From Symsagittifera roscoffensis (Eukaryota; Xenacoelomorpha; Acoela; Convolutidae), in assembly GCF_963678635.1 (NCBI RefSeq), contig NC_087071.1, positions 39,451,797 through 39,511,796 on the forward strand: a DNA stretch of 60,000 nucleotides, in the 5' to 3' direction. The notes under the pieces are model-generated. The model was given only the letters and a program-made list of their open reading frames with translations. It did no database searches and had not been told where the DNA came from. Made by a program: the position numbers and the translations under genes. Shown here in pieces: positions 25,101 through 36,820 of this stretch. The stretch's first letter is position 1, and every line of letters begins with the position of its first letter.

Positions 25101-26010
25101 AACTCAAATTCAGTTGTATTCTCAGTTTATACAACACTCAGTCACAACACGATACAACATAAAGCGAAGCTAATTAATGTTAACATGGAAAGTGTGTCTA
25201 AAATAGACGATTTGGAGTTCACTGGGACAGAATGGGATCACGTTTGCATTTTTATCGGGAATGAATTTCACGATCTTCTTCTCTCAGTGGTTTACAGCAT
25301 GATAACACGAGCTGTGAAAAGTGTTATCATATACACGGAAAACTCAACAGTGTGTGACGTGATTGATACCTATCATAATCATGCCGGCGACAAACTTGTT
25401 CTGCAAATTCGCAGTGACAATTTTCCCAAGATAACCGATATAAAGCAACATTTGATAGATGATACAAAGCTTGTATCCTCTCTTTTAGAAGTATTATTCC
25501 TGAAAGGAGACTCCGAGAAACCAGATGTATTTAATCTCATAAAGTACATTATCCAACTACATCGCGACCATGCTTACAATTCTAGCAGTGTGTGGCTGCC
25601 AGCATTTTTCAAAACTCCCAAATGTGGACATTTTCTGAAAGGTTGCAGGGAGCTACCCACAATAGCTGAAGTTATTAGGCAAACGCGTTATGACCGTCTC
25701 GAATATTTGCTAACGTTTAATTGTCACAAACCAACATTATTCTATATATTCGACATACTGGAAAGTTCTCAACGACAAACGTTTCTGAGAGACAATTGTG
25801 GCTGGTTGTTCTTATCATCGTGTTTTAAAGAGTGTGAAGAAACTGTTCGGTTTCTGCTGGAACAGAACTCTTCTCTAGCGACATATATACATCCCGATGG
25901 AAAAATTACGTCATTACATATAGCTGCAATGTTCGGAAATTTACGAATTGCCGAAATGATTCTGGAAGCCACTCCCGATGAAGAACAAAATTCCTATATA
26001 GAGCACCCGA
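25101..26010 (+). CDS. Large gene, exon 8: helicase-like motifs and first ankyrin repeat
   Basis: 303 codons after acceptor TTAATGTTACAG. Early in the exon, DLEFTGTEWDHVCIF (25210-25252) followed by LLLSVVYSMITRAVKSVII matches the spacing of SF1 helicase motifs V and VI (GxEW then a TRA-type helix and a strand). This supports a helicase-like rather than NACHT-type NTPase; the arginine of TRA is present. Later comes a helical stretch, then an ankyrin repeat, KITSLHIAAMFGNLRIAEMI (25903-25962). The plain ORF runs on into repeat sequence to 26174, but the likely end is 26010 at donor GTCGAG. Confidence 0.75.
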
Positions 26011-28226
26011 GTCGAGATTTTTCACCTAATTTGAAGCAAGATTTGAGCAGTTTGAGCGGTTTTTTCAGACAATTATGCTCAAAATCTTGCTTCAAAATGA
26101 GCGGTTTGAGCGGTTTTCGAACGGTTTATCTAAAAAAACCGCTCAAAAACCGCGCAAGATTTGAACGGTTTTAAGAGGTTTATCTAAAAAACCGCGCAAG
26201 TTTTGAGCGGTTTTTGAGTGGTTTTTTTTAGATAAACCGCTCAAAACCGTTCAAATCTTGCGCGGTTTTTGAGCGGTTTTTTCAGATAAATCGTTCGAAA
26301 ACCGCTCAAACCGCTCATTTTGAAGCAAGATTTTGAGCATAATTGTCTGAAAAAACCGCTCAAACTGCTCAAATCTTGCCAGTTTTTTGGGCTGTTTTTT
26401 TAGATAAACCGTTCGAAAACCGATCAAACCGCTCATTTTGAAGCAAGGTTTTGAGCGTAATTGTCTAAAGAAACCGCTCAAATCTTACATATTTTCCGGT
26501 GGTTATTTTGCTCGAGCATTTGAAAAAACTCGCTCTCATTGTTTTTGGTCAAGACATCAAAAAAATATTGATTGATTTAAGAACGGTTAAGCACATTTTT
26601 TAAATTGTAGATAGTATTATAACTGCATCTTAGCGTGGGTTGACCAAAAAAGCTTATCCTACTATTTTCATATATGAAAAAATGCTTGTCCTACAATTTC
26701 CTACAGTTTCATAGACCCAGAAAATTGTAAAAAAAAACTCTAGGATAAGTGTTTTTTCATTATAGAAACTGTAGAATAAACATTTTTTCATAAATGGAAC
26801 TTGTAGGATAAACATTTTTTCATATATGGAAATTGTAGGATAAACATTTTTTCATAAATGGAAATTGTAAGATAAGCATTTTATCATAAATGAAAATTGT
26901 AAGACAAGCATTTTTTCATATGTGGAATTTTTACGATAAGCATTTTTTTCATATATGGAAACTGTAAGATAAGCATTGTTTGGAAATTCAAATGAGGCTC
27001 AATTAGCGTTTAAACTTACCCATAAGACATGCAATCTCTGAACAGAGAAGAGAACCAACAGAAAAATCAGAGGGTTTTAGAGGTTGGAACCTCAAACTCT
27101 TCATTATCTGTAGGAAAATCTCCTCAACTCTTGAGTGAGCAAAAATGTCCTAAGGCTACTCCAGATGAACTAAAACCATAAGGGACTTGTCTCAAACGCC
27201 AAAAAATCTGTTTTCCTGATGGATACATTCTCCAAGCAAACATACTCCAGTTGTGATCCGCAAGTTCTGTCATCAGCATAAATTCATTTCCTATAAAAAA
27301 CTAAATTTTACACGTGCGAGAAAACAAAAATTATTCAACACATACGTAATTAATGTTCATTAATATGATTTCTGATCCAAATTCAGAACTACTCTTAATT
27401 ACATTATATTCGATTAAAAACAAGTTTTAACATGTTTCTGAACATCTTGCCTTTTATGAAAAAATGGTTATCATACAGTTTTCATATTTGCAAAATGTAT
27501 GATAACTACTTTTTTAGATTCAAATTAAGTTTTCGTTTTTGATGAGCAATGTCCTTTAAATTGAGCAAAAGCACTCTTAAATAATTTAAGTTTGTTTATA
27601 AACAAGTTTAAGCAATTTCTGAAAATCTTGCCTTTTATGAAAAAATGGTTATCATACAACTTTTAAATATGGAAATTGTATGATAACCATTTTTTTCAAA
27701 AAAATAAATGTAGTTATTTTTCATCACCAGACTATTGTATTGGTTCAAATAGCCGGAGAAACTAGATTGAATCTTTTTCAAGGGTTTTTTGAAATTGTAT
27801 GAAAATTGTGTGATTAGCATTTTTCAATGCATTTGATGCACGCAATTGTATGATAAGCTTCTTCGGTGTGGGGAAATTTAAAATAAGCGTTTTCGGTTTA
27901 TGGAGGTCAACCCGGGGTCACATTAACTTTCCAGCCCTTTTTGTTGGTTTTAATCGGTTTTCTTTATAAGACCGCTCAAAAACCGCTTAAAACCGTCACG
28001 TCTTGCTTGAGAAACCGTTCAAAAATCACCGCAAGAAATGAGCGGTTTTTGAGCGGTCTTTTAATCAAGTTTTGAGCGGTTTGAGCGGGTTTTCCAAAAA
28101 AAACGCCCAAACCGCCCAAACCGCCCAAACCGCTCAAACCGCTCAAACCGCTCAAATCTTGCTAAAAAACCGCTCAAACCGCTCATATCTTGAGCAGTTT
28201 TTGAGCAAAATCTCGACCCGCGAAAG
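26011..28226 (+). mobile_element. Transposon-like intron 2 (TIR element carrying splice sites)
   Basis: Left terminus GTCGAGATTTT (26011) is the inverse of the right terminus AAAATCTCGAC (ends 28217). Flanks CCGA and CCGC may be a diverged 4-bp duplication. The ends are packed with TTGAGCGGTTT motifs in both orientations, and 28105-28165 has a 9-bp tandem repeat (AAACCGCYC). An inner module runs from GGTTGACC (26638) to GGTCAACC (27905), like the module in the intron at 22845. Splicing GT 26011 to AG 28226 (CGCGAAAG) keeps the frame. Simple loss of the element plus one flank copy would give a stop, so splicing is the better model here. Confidence 0.7.
26740..26975. repeat. 32-bp tandem repeats inside transposon-like intron 2
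   Basis: About seven copies of a 32-bp unit of the form CATTTTTTCATAWATGGAA then ATTGTAGGATAAA. Related single copies occur at 3.5-4.8, 23.0-24.3 and 27.4-27.9 kb. Confidence 0.8.
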
Positions 28227-31200
28227 CAAGCGATATGATGAGTTCACCATTTGTCCTTGCTGCTTTTTGTGGTCATTTGAAGCTGCTCCAGTATTTCCGC
28301 GACCGGCACAAATCGAAGGGGACCAGTCAGCGAGAACTACACACTATTGCGGTCGATAACAAAGGAGCAACGCCTCTTTCGATTGCTGTGCTTAGTCATA
28401 ATGTTGACATTGTTAGTTGGCTTGTCAGCATTGATCCGGATTGTATGAAAACAATATACAAAAACGACAAAACTGTGTTTCATCACCTCGCTGCATTCGG
28501 CAGTACTGAAATTGCTTCTGCTCTCTTAAAATCGTTGAATTCATCGGAAAAAAATTCATTGATTTCATGGCCAGACAAGAATGGCATGACGGCGTTTAAC
28601 TGGTCGTGTTCAAAAGGTCATCTTGAGTTCAGCCAGTGGTTGATTCACGAATACAAGAATTGCCAGTCAGAATCTGATCCACCATTACAAATAGCTCAAA
28701 ATAACGATGGATACACGCCTCTTGCTAATGCTGTGGCCTTTCAACATTTTGTCATTGTTAGATGGCTGATCAGCATTGATCCGGATTGTATGAAAACACG
28801 AAGCAAACAGCAAGAAAGTGTACTTCATCACGCAGCTGCAAACGGCGATACTGAAAACGCTTCTGTTCTCTTAAAACTGTTGAACTCATCGGACAAAAGT
28901 TCCTTGATTTTATCGCCAGACAACGATGGCCAGACAGCGTTTCACTGGTCGTGTTCAAAAGGTCATCTTGAGTTCAGTCAGTGGCTGATTCACGAATACA
29001 GGAATTGCAAGTCAGAATCTGATCCACCATTACAAATAATTCAAGATAATGATGGAGACACGCCTCTTGCGAGTGCTGTGGTCAATCAACAACTTGTCAT
29101 TGTTAGATGGCTAATCAGCATTGATCTGGTTTGTATGAAAACACAAAACAAAAAGCAAGTAAGTGTACTTCACTACGCAGCTTCAAACGGCGATATTGAA
29201 AATGCTTCTGTTCTCCTAAAAATGTTGAACTCATCGGACAAAAGTTCCTTGATTTTATCGCCAGACATCGATGGCGAGACAGCGCTTCACAGGTCGTGTT
29301 CAAAAGGTCATCTTGAGTTCAGTCAGTGGCTGATTCACGAATACAGGAATTGCAAGTCAGAATCTGATCCACCATTACAAATAATTCAAGATAATGATGG
29401 AGACACGCCTCTTGCGAGTGCTGTGGTCAATCAACAACTTCTCATTGTATGTTGGCTAGTCAGCAGTGATCTGGATTGTATGAAAACACGAAACAAAAAA
29501 CAAAAAAGTGTACTTCATCAGGCAGCTGCAAACGGCGATACTGAAAATGCTTCTTTTCTCTTAGAATCGATGAACTCATCGGACAAATGTTCCTTGATTT
29601 TATCGCCAGACAACTATGGCGAGACAGCGTTTCACAGGTCTTGTTCAAAAGGTCATCTTGAGTTCAGCCAGTGGCTGACTCACGAGTACAAGGATTGCAA
29701 GTCAGAGTCTGATCCACCATTACAAATAATTCAAGATAACGATGGAGACACGCCTCTTGCGAGTGCTGTGGTCAATCAACAACTTGTCATTGTTAGATGG
29801 CTATTCAGCATTGATCTGGATTGTATGAAAACACGAAACAAAAAACAAAAAAGTGTACTTCATCAGGCAGCTGCAAACGGCGATACTGAAATTGCTTCTT
29901 TTCTCTTAGAATCGATGAACTCATCGGACAAAAGTTCCTTGATTTTATCGCCAGACAACGATGGCGAGACAGCGTTTCACTGGTCTTGTTCAAAAGGTCA
30001 TCTTGAGTTCAGCCAGTGGCTGATTCACGAATACAAGGATTGCAAGTCAGAATCTGATCCACCATTACAAATAGTTCAGCAAAACGATGGAGACACCCCT
30101 CTTGCGATTGCTGTGATCTGTCAACAACTTGTCATTGTCAGATGGCTGGTCGACATTGATCCGGATTGTATCAAAACACGAAGCAAAAAGCAAATAAGTG
30201 TACTTCATTATGCAGCTTCAAACGGCGATACTGAAAATGCTTCTGTCTTCTTAAAACTGTTGAACTCATCGGACAAAAGTTCCTTGATTTTATCGCCAGA
30301 CAAAGATGGCGAGACAGCGTTTTACTGGTCTTGTTCAAAAGGTCATCTTGAGTTCAGCCAGTGGCTGATTCACGAGTACAAGGATTGCAAGTCAGAATCT
30401 GATCCACCATTACAAATAGTTCAAGATAACGATGGGGACACGCCTCTTGCGATTGCTGTGGTCAATCAACAACTTGACATTGTTATTTGGCTTGTCAGCA
30501 TTGATCCTGATTGTATGAAAACACGAAACAAAGAGCAAAAAAGTGTACTTCATCACGCAATGCATAACGGCGATACTGAAATTGCTTCTTTTCTCCTAAA
30601 ATCGATGAACTCATCAGACAAAAAATCATTAATTTTATCGCCAGACAAGGATGGCAAGACAGAACTTCACTTTTCGTGTTCACATGGTCATCTTGAGTTT
30701 AGCCAGTGGTTGATTCACGAATACAAGAATTGCAAGTTAGAAAATGATCCACCATTACAAATGGTTCAAGAGAACGATGGAAACACGCCTCTTGCAATTG
30801 CTGTGTTCAATCAACAACTTGACATTGTTATTTGGCTTGTCAGCATTGATCTTGATTGTATGAAAACACGAAACAAAGAGCAAAAAAGTGTACTTCATCA
30901 CGCAGCTGTAAACGGCGATACTGAAATTGCTTCTGTTCTCTTGAAATTGTTGAACTCATCGGACAAAAGTTCCTTGATTTTATCGCCAGACAAAAATGGC
31001 GAGACAGCGTTTCAGTGGTCGTGTTTACAAGGTCATCTTGAGTTCAGCCAATGGTTGTTTGACGAATACAAGAATTGCAAGTCAGAATCTGATCCACCAT
31101 TACAAATAGTTCAAGATAACGATGGAGACTCGCCTCTTGCGAATGCTGTGTTCAATCAACAACTTGTCATTGTTAGATGGTTATTAAGCATTGATCTGGA

Positions 31201-31918
31201 TTGTATGAAAACACGAAACAAAAAGCAAGAAAGCGTACTTCATCACTCAGCTGCAAACGGCGATACTGAAATTGCTTCTGTTCTCTTAAAATCGATGAAC
31301 TCATTGTATAAAAGTTCATTGATTTTATCGCCAGACAACGATAGCAAGACAGCGTTTCACGTTTCGTGTTCAAATGGTCATCTTGAGTTCAGCCAGTGGT
31401 TGTTTGATGAATACAAGAATTGCAAGTCAGAAATTGATCCACCATTACAAATAGTTCCAGATAACGATGGAAACACAACTCTTGCGGCTGCTGTGATTAG
31501 TCATCATCTTGACATTGTTAGTTGGCTTGTCAGCATTGAACCGGATTGTATGAAAACACGAAACAAAAATAAAGAAAGTGTACTTCATCAAGCAGCTGCA
31601 AACGGCAATACGGAAATTGCTTCTGTTCTCTTAAAATCATTGAACTTGTCGGACAAAAACGCATTGATTTTATCCCCAGACAACGATGGCATGACAGCAT
31701 TTCACTGGTCGTGTTCAAAAGGTCATCTTGAGTTCAGCAAAATGATGCTTGAAGAATACAACACATGCACATCAGAATCTGATTCGCCATTACACACACT
31801 TCAAGATAGAAAGGGCAACACACCTATTGATTTTGCTGTGACGAGTCAACGTCTGGATGTTGTTTTTTGGTTGCTGACAAATAACACTGACATGCCTGTC
31901 GTGGTGTCTGAAGAGTAG
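28227..31918 (+). CDS. Large gene, last exon: ~30 ankyrin repeats
   Basis: A single open exon of about 1,230 codons ending in TAG at 31916-31918. It begins in an ankyrin repeat (SSPFVLAAFCGHLKLLQYF), then a second (GATPLSIAVLSHNVDIVSWL), then ten tandem units of 115 residues. Each unit holds three ankyrin repeats, with cores like GDTPLASAVVNQQLVIVRWL, KSVLHQAAANGDTEIASFLL and GETAFHWSCSKGHLEFSQWL. TPLxxA and GHLE signatures are kept in nearly all. The last unit ends at TNNTDMPVVVSEE. Ankyrin arrays bind proteins, so this is probably the recognition or scaffold part, with the NTPase upstream as the switch. No transmembrane segment or death/CARD-type domain is visible. The minus-strand ORFs opposite it, repeated every 345 bp, are shadows. 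Confidence 0.85.
28425..31870 (+). repeat. Ten tandem 345-bp units within the ankyrin exon
   Basis: Units begin around the DCMKT codons at about 28437 and recur every 345 bp. Adjacent units are near-identical at the DNA level, especially units 3-5 (about 29045-29900). Silent and replacement differences are scattered. This is a coding minisatellite produced by unequal exchange. Confidence 0.9.
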
Positions 31919-32206
31919 CTGTTTTCTTGAATGAATATCCCACTGACTTAGATTATGATTTTTATCATCTAGTAGAATGATAATATTATCAGCAACAATA
32001 ATCAGAAATGATTTATGTGGCCAAACTGTGCACTGAATAGGCGCACAATTTGTTGTCGCTAGGTCAGTTGATTCCATGTACAAGTCTTTAAACAAGTTGC
32101 AAACTAAATTGTAATTGAATTCCTCATACAACATTTCATTTCCATGATTCCGCGTGAAAATATCTGGAACGTTGTTCTTGTATGCACATTTGTTTTGACA
32201 TGGGTT
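31790..32206 (-). CDS. Candidate exon of an unidentified minus-strand gene
   Basis: Read on the minus strand, the acceptor CGTTTTTTTGCAG precedes 32206 and opens a frame beginning NPCQNKCAYKNN. Coding-like composition continues through QCTVWPHKSFLIIVADNII to about 31920. The frame remains open to a stop at 31790, but the last part lies antisense to the ankyrin exon and may be chance. The cysteine pairs and the C-P-I-Q-C-T-V segment are suggestive, but no family is recognised. If real, the gene converges on the ankyrin gene. It could also be antisense of that gene's 3' UTR. Confidence 0.35.
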   Translation of the reverse strand, partial: NPCQNKCAYKNNVPDIFTRNHGNEMLYEEFNYNLVCNLFKDLYMESTDLATTNCAPIQCTVWPHKSFLIIVADNIIILLDDKNHNLSQWDIHSRKQLLFRHHDRHVSVICQQPKNNIQTLTRHSKINRCVALSILKCV

Positions 32207-35169
32207 CTGCAAAAAAACGAATGTAACTAGTTGTTCTGGATTTACAAATTTAAGCGGACTCCGCAAAGTGTAAATGGTTTTTACAAGTGTAAGTTGAATT
32301 TAGTTTTTTACTGAACTAAACCAGCTTTTTCATATGAGCAAACAAAAACTAGAGCTAGAATCATTTTATAAGTCAGTGGAACCCACAAAAAAGTCGAAAA
32401 TCAATGGTTAACTAAATTGCTGGATGTACTTTTTAGTGTTTGACATAAATTTCCCATCAAGTAATTTTCATAATCATAAGTGGAATTAGTGTTTTCAGAT
32501 GGAATTCAAATGTTTTAAGTGATTTCAATTCATCAATAGTTGATATGAGATCAGAGTGAACTCAAATAGTATAATGAGGCGAGAGATCTATTGGGGGTGA
32601 CATATTTTACCCCTACTTGGCGGTGATAGATTTCATCCCCAGTGAAAGGTTTATTGGGCGAGACCTTGTGTTGTGTTGCATTATTAGAGTTATCAAAACA
32701 GTTCAAGCTCTTCGGGTTGGTTCCTATCTCTAATCTCTTCTAATTTTAAAATATTGCGATAGAGGCCGAAATTGAACGAACTTGATTTAATTGATCTGTA
32801 TTGAAACTGAAATGAAAAGAAATAGTGAAAGTAGTTAACTTCATTTTGTTCAGTTGGCAGTAATTGAGATCGGACGGTTTGGGGTAAGACTGAAGCAATG
32901 ATTTAGATAGAACTTGCTGGTGACCACCGGACAAAAATTGAAATGCTTTGAGTTATGTTACTGGAATCTTCAATCGAAATGCGGGTTCTGATTACAGTTT
33001 GCGGATTCCGTTACAATGCCATGAATTCCGCAACAGCGTAATTCTACTATGCACATGTTTTTTGCTGGTTTATTCTGTTGTGGATTCTGCAATTTCAAGC
33101 GATGCAGTATTTTAGCTATTTGTTTGTGGAATCGAAAAAAGCAAAAGAGTCTGCTCACAATTCGTACAATGTTTTTTTTTGACTCGTGATATGATGTGCT
33201 AAATTTCCCGGAAAACTAGTCATACGTATGAACAAACAGTTCAAAAAATGTTTTTATTCTTGAACTCAGCCAGGAACTGATTAAATATCACATCATTCCC
33301 TCCTACTGAGAAAAAATTAATCTAAAGGTGCAACTTTTTGCTTTTTCTGACAGCAAAATTAATACTTCTCTACTTCTATCTGACTCTTGCGTTTTTGACA
33401 GAAATTCGAGAATGAAATTTTGAATTGTGCCGTTGAATTTAAAAAAAAACTGAGAGTTTCGCATCAAAGCGAGGCCCTAGGTGTTGACGAATTTCCCAAG
33501 GATGTTCTACGGAGTTTCGTATCTACTTGTATCTTTTTTAGATAATTTGGCGGCTTAAATTCACTTTGTTATGGCTTCTTCGCTTCCTTCGCCTTTTGTT
33601 AGCGCAAGATATAGTTCGTTAATCAATATCCTGATTGTGGATGAGCAAGTGTACATTATTTTTAAATACAAGAATACAAAAATGTTTCATCAGTCACGGA
33701 AAACATAAGATTACTTAAGATTATTTAAGATTCCTCTTAAGAGGTAAGGGGAAGTTGGGTGTAGGTAGAGTCTGCACGTTATATCGATTCAAACTTTTCC
33801 CATAGTATGAATTTCAAAATTAATTTGTTTGATAGCATACAGGTTTTCTTCATGGAGATGATTTTTTGAATTACCAAGGTAAAATTTTTATTGATGGAAG
33901 TAGGATTGACCTACAGAGAAATTCAGTTTGACACAATCCTGGCAATGTTTAAAAAGGAAATAAGAATTCGGAAAGAGCAGGAAGTTAAATGGTCCAATTC
34001 TGTTTTGGCTTCATTTATGAAGATCTTGTGTTGATCTGTATTTGATTATATCCCTAGCAGTGGAAGTTCGGTGTTTTTTCCTCAAATATTTGACATATTA
34101 TCTCATGTTTCTTATGACAATTCGTATAACTCATGGTATTTGCTTTCCCAGCTTGTCCAAATTTTCTTCAGTACAACCACTCAAAAGCATGGATAGTGTA
34201 AAAAGCTTAAAACGAGGGAATTGAGTTAAAGGATTCTGGTTCACAGAAGAATTTCATGTCTTATGCATTTGATTGTTTGGATTGCATTAGCCATCTTCTG
34301 TAACCCTCTGTTAATTTCTTTTTCAGAGTTAAACATGCATCTATGATATTTTGATTTGATTTGGTAATTTCCTACTTGCAGCTTGCACTTTTCTATGCGT
34401 TTCTTTGTGATGGAACGGAGAAAAAGATGAATTGAATTTTGTCTACATTTATCTTTAATAAGTTTAATTGGAGATTTGAGAGCAGTTACATGTAGATTGT
34501 GGAATGAAGCTCTTTCAATTAGTATTTTGTTACATGGTAAGTCAATGGTAAGAGTTTTTGAGGGAAAAATTGATGTTTTTTTATTTGAAAAATTGATTTT
34601 TTTTTTCAAAAAAAAACTTTAAAACACGATATTTTTGGTATAACTTGACCTATTAATTACTTTATTACTTTTTGAAAGAGTGTTCTATTTAGCTAAATTT
34701 ATGCTGAAACCTACTGAAACTTCGATAAAAGTCAATTTTTTTGAGAGAAAAAAATTGAGTTACAATGAAAATATATAAATCACTGCATCGTGTTTTAAAA
34801 TTACTGCCATAATTTACACTTACAAACAAAAAAAACCACATATTTACAAAAAATTACTTATAAAAATCAAAACATGCACATCATGTATATTATTCAAGTC
34901 TCTGTTAGAATTTAAAAAAAACAAAGGCTGAATAAATTGCGTAAAATTTACACAAAGTATTTGTAGTTTTCTGGGAACCATTCGCCGATACATTTTTGTT
35001 AGAAAGGAAAAAGCTGTTCTTTTTTACCCAAAGAATTAGTAAAGTCGTAAGTTTTGTCCAATCGAGCTATCGTGATCCAGTGCTCCCCTCTATCTTTGCT
35101 TGGAGCTGAGTTAACAATTGCAAAAGAGTATTTTGTTAGTTGAGGTACCTTATCAGAAGGGTAAGGTCC
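32207..35169. other. Mostly empty intergenic DNA
   Basis: No firm gene. 32590-32670 has two GGGGTGACA...TACCCC / GGCGGTGATA...CATCCCC stem-like repeats. 33402-33545 (+) is a coding-like 48-codon stretch after an acceptor (TTTTTGACAG) and could be an exon remnant. 33752-33775 is a lone piece of the 34-bp minisatellite (GTTGGGTGTAGGTAG). 34520-34760 is a diverged copy of the 35845-36030 part of the palindrome arm (shared TACATGGTAAGTCAATGGTA). Confidence 0.5.
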
Positions 35170-36820
35170 CGAGTAAGTAGTGTATGTTGGGGCAGTTCAA
35201 GGGGGGAGGGTGAAGACCCCCATGTATTAACATAGGCTATAGAGTATCCGGTCCTCACCCTATGTTTTAACATAGGCTATAAATTTCCCAATGTATTAAG
35301 ATAGGGAATAGGTTTCCCAATGTATTAAGATACGAGGTTTCAGATGGTAAGATGGTAAGTTTCAGAAAAATTTTCGGCGCCCGAATTTCCCATGTATAGA
35401 TTTCCCTATGTCTAAGACATCCTTTGTAGGTAATTAAGAACTCTTTAGGGAATAGATTTCCCTATGTATTAAGATAGGGAATATGTTTCCTATGTATTAA
35501 GATGGTAAGGTTTCAGATGGTAAGTTTCAAAAAAAATTTGGTAACCGAGTTTTTTTAGCTCGATTTTGTCGATACTTGCGTTTCTTAGCTAGCTTCTACG
35601 GTTCAGATGTTTTAGTTATTATTTTATAGTTTTGATTCAACGAGAAAGCTATCTAAAAGCCATATTGAAATCTAACGAAACTTCGAGAAAAAAATCATAT
35701 TTTTTGAAAAAAAATTTGGTTCTTGTGTGGAAATGTCTAGTTTTTTCGCAAAAATTATAGCTCGGATTATCTAATTGTTAGTTAATACTGGTTAATTACG
35801 TGTAGGTTAAGAAATTAAGGTTATTTCTTCAGTTTTCTTGTACATGGTAAGTCAATGGTAAGAGTTTTTGGGCAAAACTTGGAGTTTTTGTCACAAAAAT
35901 TCAAAATTTTTCTTAAAAACTTTAAAACACAAAGTTTTATTGTAATTCGATCTAATTTATTGAATAATCTTATTTTCTATCTACCTGAATTTATGCCGAA
36001 ATCTACTGAAACTTCGAAAAAAGTCAAATTTTTGGAAAAAATTGCAAAAAAAATTCAAGTTTTTGGGAAAAAATACAAAAATTTCAAAGATTTCGGAAAA
36101 AAATGCAAAAATTTCAATGTTTTTGGATTAAACTGCAAATTTTTGAAAAGAACTGCAAAAATCTGAAGATTTTGGCTAGTGTTTTGTTGCTTCTGATCTG
36201 ATTGAACAAAAAGTAAATACGTTTAGAGTTTAAAATTAAGTTCAAATTGTGTTTCAATTGGCATGATGTTGAGACGATGATACAAAACTTTGAATAGAAA
36301 TATCAATTTTTCCAAATTTTTCACAAAAAAAACTGAAATACAATAAATTTTAGCATTATTTGAGTAACAAAGCGGGTTATTTAATGCTCTCAACATTAAC
36401 AAGAAAGCTCATAAAAGCTGAATCGAAATTGAAACTTGCGGAAGATAGTGAAAATAACCGTAATTTTCAAAAAAGTAAAATAAAAATTATTCAAATTTGT
36501 CAAAAAATTTCCAATTCAACCTTTTAAATGGATAATTAACTGATTTTTTGTCCAACTCAGGGAGAATTGAAATAGAACTCAATACAAATGAACATTAAGA
36601 GCAATATTCCATGAAAATTCTAGATTTTTGCTCAATGATCAACCCAAATTTGTACAAAAAATACAAATTCAGAGAAGTTATTCACCTTAATAGTACAGAA
36701 TTGGAGTTCAATGATGAAAAATGAGCAGTTAATTGCTACAATTGACTAAAAATGAGATAAATTTTTCTCAAAAATTTATTCGATATTGGTTCAAATTCAA
36801 CAAAATCTTCTTCATAACTG

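Noticed and set aside
26010-26174. Continuation of the exon 8 ORF into a SGFFRQL / MSGLSGF repeat protein
   Set aside because: Encoded by the TTGAGCGGTTT motifs of the inserted element, which occur on both strands; splicing at 26010 is better.
28072-28359. 95-codon ORF with QTAQTAQTAQ
   Set aside because: A 9-bp tandem repeat at the end of the element read through into another frame of the ankyrin exon.
28770-31718. 62-codon minus-strand ORFs every 345 bp
   Set aside because: Antisense shadows of the repeated ankyrin units.
34241-34609. 122-codon minus-strand ORF with K-rich composition
   Set aside because: Begins in poly-A/T DNA that is part of a diverged arm repeat; no recognisable domain.
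35855-36166. 103-codon K/F-rich ORF and its mirror at 49764-50093
   Set aside because: Low-complexity AAAATTT repeats in both arms; conservation is explained by the inverted duplication.
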